DNA of 7,531 nt from Candidatus Solibacter sp. (GTDB lineage Bacteria; Acidobacteriota; Terriglobia; Bryobacterales; Bryobacteraceae): assembly GCA_017883345.1 (NCBI GenBank), contig JADGNT010000226.1, positions 1-7,531 of the forward strand, in the 5' to 3' direction. Position numbers and translations under genes: made by a program. Each line of letters opens with the position of its first letter. Positions within the stretch are counted from its first letter, which is position 1. Positions 1 through 4,823 of this stretch are shown here, in pieces. The notes beneath the pieces were generated by a model. It saw only the letters and a program-made list of their open reading frames with translations. It did not search any database and was not told where the DNA came from.

Positions 1-40
1 GGCATGGATTTCCGGCGCATTTTGCCGGAAATTCGCTGCC
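1..40. repeat. Stem-loop with perfect 9-bp core
   Basis: Bases 8-16 (ATTTCCGGC) are exactly complementary to 24-32 (GCCGGAAAT), with a 7-base loop, GCATTTT. Bases 1-4 (GGCA) pair again with 37-40 (TGCC), giving an outer stem with wobble pairs and one bulged base in between. There is no U-run after it on the + strand, so it is not a canonical intrinsic terminator for that strand. It could be the 3' hairpin of an upstream gene or an isolated inverted repeat; the window edge prevents a decision. Confidence 0.45.
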
Positions 41-259
41 AGTCCTGTCTGTCCCCGGGTTCGGAGCCCACTCCCCGCGGTGGTTTTTCGAACCTGTCCT
101 TGGTTTCCCCCGCACCCCCGAGCCCCGGTCCCCACCCGCCAGTAGCTCTCAGCACAGAGTACGCTCAGATTCGTTAGGCTGCCATGCCCTTCGACACTCC
201 CCCACTTCCATGTTGCCCGCCCCTTGTAGCACCCCGCGGTTCGCGCGCGCTGGCATACA
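1..259. other. Leading region without a convincing gene
   Basis: This C-rich stretch holds no protein I recognise. One + frame is open from ATG at 4-6 to TAG at 175-177 (57 codons), but it is Pro/Ser-rich, has no visible ribosome binding site and resembles nothing I know, so I do not call it a gene. A hairpin lies at 1-40 (listed separately). The last 30 bases include an alternating CG tract and TACAAT at 256-261, which resembles a -10 box but overlaps the next start codon and has no -35 partner at the proper distance. Confidence 0.55.
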
Positions 260-2023
260 ATGAACCTTAGCCCTAACCAGCCGTTCACTCAGCGGAGCAC
301 AGGCCTGTCCAGAAAAAAGACAACCCCGGAGGCCGGGAAAGCCCGGACCGCCCGCGCACCCCAAGCGCCGCCCGCGCCCGTCGTCTCTGGCCGCTGGGAA
401 ACCCGCATCGAACCCTTTCTGTCGAAGCATGCCCGCCTGCTGGTGGTTGGCTTCGTCCTGCTCGGCGTCGGCCGCATCGTCGCCACCTACCACGTCTTCG
501 CCACCACCGGCGACGAGCCGGCGCACATCGCCTGCGGGCTGCAATATGTGGCGCAGCACATCTACCGTTACGAGACGCAGCATCCGCCGCTGACGCGCGC
601 CATGATCGCGCTGCTGCCGTACCTTTCCGGCACGCGCCCGCGCGGCCAGCCGACCTTTCAACTGGAAGGCTGGGACCTGATCACCTACCAGCATCATCCC
701 GAACAAACCGTGACGCGCATGCGGCTCGGCAACCTGCCGTTCTTCGTGCTCGGCTGCCTGGTGGTGTTCTACTGGGGGCGGCGCTACTTCGGGATCGCCA
801 GCGGTGTCGTCGCTACCTGCCTGTTCACGCTGATTCCCACCATCCTGGCGCATGCCGGCCTGGCCACCACGGACATGGGCCTCGCGGCGTGCCTGGGGGC
901 TGCCTTTCTGGCGATGCTGATCTGGGCCGGGGAGCCCACCCGCCAACACGGCGCCGTCTTCGGGTTCTCGATGGCGCTGGCCTTGCTCGCCAAGTTCACC
1001 ACGCTGGGGTTCTTTCCCGTGGGCGCTGGGCTAGCCCTGGCATTCTACCTGGCCGCGGAGCGTCCGGGCATGGAGGGGCTCAAGCAAGTGGTGAAGCAGC
1101 GTGCGGCAAGCTTCGCCATCGCGGTGGGCGTCTGCCTGTTCACTGTGTGGGCGGCCTATTTCTTCTCGTTCGGCAAGGTGCCTTTCTGGAATGTGAGCCT
1201 GCCGGCCTGGGAGTACTTCGACGGCATCCGCGTGGCATTGCAGCACAACAAGGACGGCCATCCGGCGTACCTGCTGGGTGAGGCGCGGCGTTACGGCTGG
1301 TGGTATTACTTCCCCGTCGCCCTGGCGGTGAAGACGCCGCTGGCGCTGCTGGCGCTGCTCGCCTTTGGCATCGGCGTGTGCTGGAGCAATCGCCGCCGCG
1401 TGGTCTACCTGATGCCCCTGGCCTTCTCGCTGGGCATTCTGCTGCCCGCCATGAGTAGCAACGTGAACATCGGAGTGCGTCACGTGCTGCCCGTCTATCT
1501 GGCTTTCTCCGTGATGGCCTCGCTAGGCTTGGTGCAACTGGCGCGCCTGTCCAATCGCCGGGCATGGGCCGGGGCGGCGGCCCTGGTACTCGTGCTGTGG
1601 CTGGCGGCGACCGGCGCGCTACACCATCCGGATTACATTCCGTACTTCAACGAACTGGTGCCGGGCCAGCCCGACCGCGTGCTGTGCGATTCCGACTACG
1701 ATTGGGGACAGGACACCAAACGCCTGGCCGCGCGCCTCAAGCAACTGGGCGCCACCCAGCTCAACTACGGGTACGTCAACTCGTACGACAACAGCTTCCT
1801 GGAGACCTATCCCGGCCTGCCGCGGATCAAGAACATCCATCCGCTCGAACCCGCCGAAGGTTGGACCGCGGTGTGTCCCACCTTAGATCACGCCACGCAA
1901 TACGGCCTGGAATACCGCTATCCCAACTTACAGCCCTGGTATGCCTATCTTCCGGTGAAAGAGCGCGTGGGCACCATCGACCTCCTCTATCTGGCGCCGG
2001 GCAGCCTGGACGGCAAGAAATGA
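260..2023 (+). CDS. ArnT/PMT-like GT-C membrane glycosyltransferase
   Basis: A 587-residue integral membrane protein of the GT-C superfamily (GT39/ArnT/PMT-like). Such enzymes transfer sugars from polyprenyl-phosphate donors on the outer face of the cytoplasmic membrane; the acceptor cannot be read from sequence. A Pro/Ala/Lys-rich cytoplasmic N-terminus (about 1-55) precedes the first membrane helix (about 58-76). The first periplasmic loop follows with D85-E86 and H89 in TTGDEPAH, the expected catalytic acidic pair, and HPPL at 108-111. Several hydrophobic helices come next, to about residue 455. The C-terminal soluble part holds D477-SDYDWGQD-485, a motif I associate with bacterial, including acidobacterial, members of this family. 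The ATG at 260 is chosen because no later start precedes the first helix; it lacks a clear Shine-Dalgarno sequence, so the start is uncertain. A deleted remnant of a related gene follows directly. Confidence 0.85.
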   Translation: MNLSPNQPFTQRSTGLSRKKTTPEAGKARTARAPQAPPAPVVSGRWETRIEPFLSKHARLLVVGFVLLGVGRIVATYHVFATTGDEPAHIACGLQYVAQHIYRYETQHPPLTRAMIALLPYLSGTRPRGQPTFQLEGWDLITYQHHPEQTVTRMRLGNLPFFVLGCLVVFYWGRRYFGIASGVVATCLFTLIPTILAHAGLATTDMGLAACLGAAFLAMLIWAGEPTRQHGAVFGFSMALALLAKFTTLGFFPVGAGLALAFYLAAERPGMEGLKQVVKQRAASFAIAVGVCLFTVWAAYFFSFGKVPFWNVSLPAWEYFDGIRVALQHNKDGHPAYLLGEARRYGWWYYFPVALAVKTPLALLALLAFGIGVCWSNRRRVVYLMPLAFSLGILLPAMSSNVNIGVRHVLPVYLAFSVMASLGLVQLARLSNRRAWAGAAALVLVLWLAATGALHHPDYIPYFNELVPGQPDRVLCDSDYDWGQDTKRLAARLKQLGATQLNYGYVNSYDNSFLETYPGLPRIKNIHPLEPAEGWTAVCPTLDHATQYGLEYRYPNLQPWYAYLPVKERVGTIDLLYLAPGSLDGKK

Positions 2024-2234
2024 CGCCGCTGGCGACGGGCCTGTTCACTCTGTTGCCCACGCTGCTGGCTCACGCCGGAGTGGCCACCACGGACATGCCG
2101 CTGACCGCCTGCCTCTCGGCGGCAAGTACGGCCTGGGCTATCGCGATCTCAGCGTGCAGCCGTGGTGGGCTTACTATCGCCCGGTGGAGAAGGTGGGCAC
2201 GCTGTGGCTCTACTGCGTTCCACCAGAATCGTTG
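2020..2234 (+). pseudogene. Deleted, frameshifted remnant of a second GT-C glycosyltransferase
   Basis: Translation of 2029-2124 gives a segment (ATGLFTLLPTLLAHAGVATT, then DMPLTACLSAA) matching residues 184-215 of the preceding glycosyltransferase at about 24 of 32 positions. In a different frame, 2124-2234 encodes KYGLGYRDLSVQPWWAYYRP and onward to ESL, matching the final 40 or so residues of the same protein at about 18 of 37 positions. About 330 intervening residues, and the whole N-terminus, are missing. The frame changes within CGGCGGCA at 2117-2124, where both readings still fit the family, so a deletion there is likely. Identity to the intact neighbour is too low for a recent duplicate, so this was probably an older tandem paralogue. 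The original stop is absent because repeat sequence begins at 2234. It is not expected to make a working enzyme. Confidence 0.75.
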
Positions 2235-2351
2235 CTCCGATCGGAGCCGCGACCGGGGTACCCTCCGGGTCGGGAGCGATGCGCTATCCTCCGCTCCGAT
2301 CGGAGCCGCGACCTGGGTACCCTCTGGGTCGGGCGCGATGCGCTATCCTCC
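2234..2351. repeat. Two tandem 59-bp palindrome-containing repeats
   Basis: Unit 1 is 2234-2292 and unit 2 is 2293-2351; they differ at 3 of 59 positions. Each begins with the perfect 14-bp palindrome GCTCCGATCGGAGC (2234-2247 and 2293-2306). Each then has an inverted pair CGACC/GGTCG (2250-2254 with 2268-2272; 2309-2313 with 2327-2331) enclosing the palindrome GGGTACCC, and ends in GCGATGCGCTATCCTCC. The array starts where homology to the glycosyltransferase remnant stops. It ends four bases before the Shine-Dalgarno sequence of the DUF2911 gene. The period is not a multiple of three and the reading frames through it make no recognisable protein. It may be a dispersed intergenic repeat or a structured leader; only two copies are visible here. 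Confidence 0.85.
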
Positions 2352-2367
2352 TTTAAGAGGAACCATC

Positions 2368-2901
2368 ATGAAAACTATTTTGATCGGCGCCGGAGTGCTC
2401 ATCGCCGCGGCGAGTCTGGCTTCCGCCGAAACCAAGACCGGCCTCACGGAATCCGTCACCATTGGCGGCAAGACCGTCAGCATCGCGTATTCCGCCCCGG
2501 CGGTGAATAAGCGCGTGGGTAAGCTATTCGGCAAGGACGGCACCATCGGCTCGGATACGAACTATCCCGTGTGGCGCGCGGGCGCCAATGCGGCGACCGC
2601 GTTGCATACGGATGCCGATCTCGACCTGGGCGGGCTGGTGGTGCCGAAGGGAGACTACACGCTGTTCGTCAACCTGGCGAATCCGGCGAGTTGGGAGCTC
2701 ATCGTCAACAAGCAGACCGGCCAGTCCGGGCTGGAGTACGATGCCAAACAGGACCTGGGCCGCGTCAAGATGACCGTCGGCAAGCCGCCCGCGTTGGTGG
2801 AACAGTTGCAGTACACGCTTTCTGGTACGGGCGGGAACAAAGGCAAGCTCCAGTTGGCCTGGGAGAACGTGGCCGCGTCCGTGAATTTTACGGTCAAGTA
2901 A
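2368..2901 (+). CDS. Exported DUF2911 family protein
   Basis: A 177-residue protein with an N-terminal signal peptide (Lys2, hydrophobic 4-19, likely cleavage after SLASA at 20), so it should be exported. The remainder is one DUF2911 domain. Visible family features are Y41-SAP, VWRAGANAAT at 68-77, the turn VPKGDYTLFV at 92-101 and W109-ELIVNK, followed by a Tyr-Asp pair and a terminal beta-rich segment. DUF2911 proteins are common in Acidobacteriota and Bacteroidota and have no established biochemical role that I know of. The ATG at 2368 is supported by AGAGGA at 2356-2361, six bases upstream, and by the signal peptide starting there. The same frame stays open back to 2020 through the repeats and the remnant, but that extension has no support as protein. 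The gene converges with the Tat-type gene downstream. Confidence 0.9.
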   Translation: MKTILIGAGVLIAAASLASAETKTGLTESVTIGGKTVSIAYSAPAVNKRVGKLFGKDGTIGSDTNYPVWRAGANAATALHTDADLDLGGLVVPKGDYTLFVNLANPASWELIVNKQTGQSGLEYDAKQDLGRVKMTVGKPPALVEQLQYTLSGTGGNKGKLQLAWENVAASVNFTVK

Positions 2902-2981
2902 GGAATTTCGCTCTGCCCCGGCGCGCGCTGCGCACCCCAAAACCGTACAAGTCTTACCGTTGGGCCGTCGCTACCCGCGGG

Positions 2982-3872
2982 TCAGACCGCTAATTCGCCA
3001 TGGTACTGCATCTCCTTCGGAACAAAATGGGCCTTGACCACGAGGCGTCCCAATTGGGTGGTGAACAGGATATCGGCATCGCGCGTGTAGAGCGGCAGCA
3101 TCTCCCGCGAGAACCCGAAGAGGAAGCTCGATCCGGTACCGACCTGGCGAGCCACCACACCCGCCTGCACGATATCCCGGCCCTTCGGCTGTAGACTGCT
3201 GAGACCCTTGAGACGGTCCAGATCGTCCTGTTCCTGCCGGCGCGACGCGGTCGAATCGTCGTCTTCGCCGGCGCTGATGGATCGGCCGCCCATCAGCGGA
3301 ATCCCGCTGACGCATATCACGTAGCGTCCCTCGAAGGCTTCGGGCAGCGGGGATTTCATGGCGTCGAGCACGGGGCGGGCGCTCTCCCATCGCACCGTAC
3401 CCTCGTAGGGGGACACCGCTCCGCCGCGCGGCGATCCGCCGCCATTTCCGCGCCCGCGCCCCATGCCGCCGATGCCGGGAATGCCGATGCCGCCGATACC
3501 TGGGATGCCGATGCCGCCGCCGCGGGAGCGCCCCCCGCCGCCGGGGTATCCGCCGCCCTGACCACCGCCGGGGTATCCGCCGCCGCTACTGCCGGGGTAT
3601 CCGCCGCCGGTGCCAGTGCCAGTGCCGCCGGGGTATCCGCCGCCATCACCCGAATTCCCTGCCCCGGAGGCGTATTGCGCCTTGATCGGTTTGGCCCAGG
3701 GCGATTTGGTGATCAGGCGGTCGATCTCCTCGCTGCTCCAATCGGCGGGCGCCTTCTTGTTCCAAAAGTCCCCGGTGGTGGCATCGAGCGGCAGCCAGGC
3801 GGCAACACCCGCACTGGCCAGCAGGAACATTTGGCGGCGGGATAGAAGACAGTCACGGTTGGCAGGCATCAT
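2982..3872 (-). CDS. Tat-type exported glycine-rich protein of unknown function
   Basis: A 296-residue protein with no family I can name. The N-terminus has a twin-arginine-like signal, SRRQMFLL at 11-18, followed by a hydrophobic stretch to about residue 27. A conserved-looking helix follows (FWNKK at 36-40, then WSSEEIDRLITKSPWAK at 45-61); from memory, unverified, similar W-S-x-E...SPWA segments recur in secreted acidobacterial proteins. Residues 70-151 are a glycine-rich region with four GGGYPG motifs (77-111) and two consecutive IGIPGIGG units (121-136). The C-terminal part (about 152-296) looks globular, with an acidic patch DDD and many beta-like segments. Two ATGs are possible: AAGGAG at 3876-3881 is 3 bases from the first and 6 from the second (3869), so the second may be the true start. 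It lies downstream of the acetyltransferase gene in the same direction. Confidence 0.8.
   Translation of the reverse strand: MMPANRDCLLSRRQMFLLASAGVAAWLPLDATTGDFWNKKAPADWSSEEIDRLITKSPWAKPIKAQYASGAGNSGDGGGYPGGTGTGTGGGYPGSSGGGYPGGGQGGGYPGGGGRSRGGGIGIPGIGGIGIPGIGGMGRGRGNGGGSPRGGAVSPYEGTVRWESARPVLDAMKSPLPEAFEGRYVICVSGIPLMGGRSISAGEDDDSTASRRQEQDDLDRLKGLSSLQPKGRDIVQAGVVARQVGTGSSFLFGFSREMLPLYTRDADILFTTQLGRLVVKAHFVPKEMQYHGELAV
3420..3665 (-). repeat. Glycine-rich coding repeat region
   Basis: Within the Tat-type gene, the + strand shows recurring GGGGTATCCGCCGCC units (3540-3644, encoding GGGYPG four times on the minus strand). It also shows two near-identical 24-base units encoding IGIPGIGG (3465-3512). 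The spacing between GGGYPG units is irregular (12, 8 and 9 residues). Such tracts commonly change length by slippage or recombination. Confidence 0.8.
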
Positions 3873-3875
3873 GTA

Positions 3876-3881
3876 CTCCTT
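3876..3881 (-). promoter_or_regulatory. Shine-Dalgarno sequence deciding between adjacent ATGs
   Basis: AAGGAG on the minus strand lies 3 bases before the ATG at 3872-3870 and 6 bases before the ATG at 3869-3867. The second spacing is more usual, so the Tat-type protein may begin at MPANRD rather than MMPANRD. Confidence 0.6.
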
Positions 3882-3891
3882 ACAGCCATGG

Positions 3892-3914
3892 ACGCGCGCG
3901 CGCTACTCGCGCGT
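3892..3914. repeat. CG-rich inverted repeat between two minus-strand genes
   Basis: ACGCGCG (3892-3898) pairs with CGCGCGT (3908-3914) around a 9-base spacer, in the short gap after the acetyltransferase stop and before the Tat-type gene start. No U-run follows in the minus-strand direction, so it is a weak terminator candidate at best. It may only reflect alternating CG composition. Confidence 0.3.
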
Positions 3915-3923
3915 TTCGGCGGT

Positions 3924-4382
3924 TTACAGGTCCTTCGCCAGGGAGAGGCCGTCGGCGCCATCCTCGTAGTAGCGCGCCACGCGCCGGAGCTTGCGAAACC
4001 CGTACTTTTCATAGAACGCACGCGCCCGCTGGTTCGTCACTTTCACCATGAGCCCGATCCGTGCAATCCCGCGCCGCCGCAGACGGCGTAGCGTGCTGTC
4101 CATGAGGGCGGACGCCGCACCCTTGCCGAGGAAGGCCGGATCCACCGCCAGCGAGACCAATTCGGCCCGATTCCCTGTCCTGCCCGGGGAAATGGCGGCG
4201 ATCGAGTACGCGCATACCTTCGTACCCCGTTCCGCGACTAGGAACAGGCCCCCGCATTTGCGGGTATATTCTGCAAACAGGTTGCGATCGTATGCATCCG
4301 CTCCGAAGCTGGCCGCTTCGATTTCCAGAATCCGGTCCAGATCGCGCTGCCGGACGCGGCGCACCGCAAATCGTTTGTCCAT
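3924..4382 (-). CDS. RimI-like GNAT N-acetyltransferase
   Basis: A 152-residue GNAT-fold acetyltransferase, likely cytoplasmic, using acetyl-CoA. The N-terminal strand-helix is VRRVRQRDLDRILEIEAASF (7-26), typical of RimI relatives. Motif A is LVSLAVDPAFLGKGAASALM (75-94): the pyrophosphate loop keeps the glycines (G86, G88), but the usual Arg/Gln ahead of them is Leu85. Motif B has N117, then AFYEKYGF (122-129), followed by YYEDGADG (138-145), as in RimI-type N-terminal protein acetyltransferases. The substrate (ribosomal protein S18, another N-terminus or a small molecule) cannot be decided. The ATG at 4382 is chosen over a longer upstream frame because AGGA lies 7 bases before it and the GNAT domain begins within a few residues; the longer frame would overlap feoA. 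It is divergent from feoA and upstream of the Tat-type gene. Confidence 0.88.
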   Translation of the reverse strand: MDKRFAVRRVRQRDLDRILEIEAASFGADAYDRNLFAEYTRKCGGLFLVAERGTKVCAYSIAAISPGRTGNRAELVSLAVDPAFLGKGAASALMDSTLRRLRRRGIARIGLMVKVTNQRARAFYEKYGFRKLRRVARYYEDGADGLSLAKDL

Positions 4383-4388
4383 TTTGTT

Positions 4389-4395
4389 ATCCTTT
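4389..4395 (-). promoter_or_regulatory. Shine-Dalgarno sequence fixing the acetyltransferase start
   Basis: AAAGGAT on the minus strand has its AGGA core 7 bases before the ATG at 4382. This favours the 152-residue product over the 194-residue frame that starts at 4508. Confidence 0.65.
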
Positions 4396-4427
4396 AGTTT
4401 GGCGCACTTGGAGGGCATTGGGGAGCC

Positions 4428-4823
4428 ATGGCGAAAAAAACCCGCGGCAAGGACGTCCGGCCACTTGACAAGGATTTCGGACGCGCGCATACTAAAACCA
4501 TGTTGCAACTGAGTGGCAACAAGAAATCACCGGAAGCGCTGCTCGCGAGCCTGGTGGACCTGCGAAAAGGCGACGCCGCCATCCTCGACCGGATCGATAT
4601 GCCCACCGAAGATGCGCGCCGCCTGATGGAGCTTGGTTTCGTCCCCGGCACCCGCATCACCGCGGGAAACAGCGCCCCAGGGGGCGATCCGCGCGTCTTC
4701 CAGGTGGATGGTTCGGAAATCGCCCTGCGCCGCGACACTGCGCGCCGCTTGAAGGTCCGCCCCGACAAGCACGCCAAGCCCGACGAGCCCCATAAACCCC
4801 TCAGGACTCCGAGGATCGCGTGA
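4428..4823 (+). CDS. feoA: Ferrous iron transport protein FeoA
   Basis: FeoA is a small SH3-like cytoplasmic protein that acts with FeoB in Fe(II) uptake, probably by modulating it. The domain spans about residues 42-111: LVDLRKGDAAIL, then RRLMELGFVPGTRI (64-77, the characteristic family motif), then a beta-hairpin ending in IALRRDTARRLKV (98-110). At 131 residues it is longer than usual (75-90), with an N-terminal extension of about 40 residues rich in Lys/Arg and a short C-terminal tail. The start is uncertain. ATG 4428 has GGGGAG only 2 bases upstream and GGAGG 13 bases upstream, neither well placed. An in-frame ATG at 4500 (residue 25) lies where a near-consensus promoter would begin transcription, which would give a leaderless 107-residue FeoA. 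The stop overlaps the feoB start (GTGA), implying translational coupling. Confidence 0.9.
   Translation: MAKKTRGKDVRPLDKDFGRAHTKTMLQLSGNKKSPEALLASLVDLRKGDAAILDRIDMPTEDARRLMELGFVPGTRITAGNSAPGGDPRVFQVDGSEIALRRDTARRLKVRPDKHAKPDEPHKPLRTPRIA
4465..4493 (+). promoter_or_regulatory. Near-consensus sigma-70 promoter candidate for feoAB
   Basis: A perfect -35 hexamer TTGACA (4465-4470) is followed by a 17-base spacer and CATACT (4488-4493), which matches 4 of 6 of the -10 consensus. The predicted transcription start is about 4500, the A of an in-frame ATG of feoA. It lies inside the longer feoA frame, so it may be coincidence, but a perfect TTGACA at optimal spacing is uncommon in DNA this GC-rich. 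I see no Fur-box-like sequence around it. Confidence 0.45.

Noticed and set aside
80..105. Possible tRNA T-arm on the minus strand (GGTTCGAAAAACC)
   Set aside because: The stem bases flanking the TTCGAAA loop do not pair properly and no acceptor, D or anticodon arm can be built around it.
256..261. TACAAT as a -10 element for the glycosyltransferase
   Set aside because: It overlaps the start codon and has no -35-like hexamer 15-19 bases upstream; no later start codon would fit it.
149..949. 266-codon open frame antisense to the glycosyltransferase
   Set aside because: Shadow frame with Arg/Gly/Ala/Gln-rich composition and no recognisable domain, opposite a well-supported membrane protein.
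1564..2019. Alternative + frame through the glycosyltransferase 3' end
   Set aside because: Arg/Pro-rich frame-shifted reading of the glycosyltransferase; only the part after 2020 shows homology and that is treated as the pseudogene.
2902..2981. Terminator between the convergent DUF2911 and Tat-type genes
   Set aside because: Only a 10-bp palindrome ACCCGCGGGT (2973-2982) and a direct ACCGT repeat are present, without a stem followed by a T-run on either strand.
4383..4508. Longer N-terminus for the GNAT acetyltransferase
   Set aside because: The extension has no GNAT homology, overlaps feoA on the other strand, and the ATG at 4382 has a well-spaced Shine-Dalgarno sequence.
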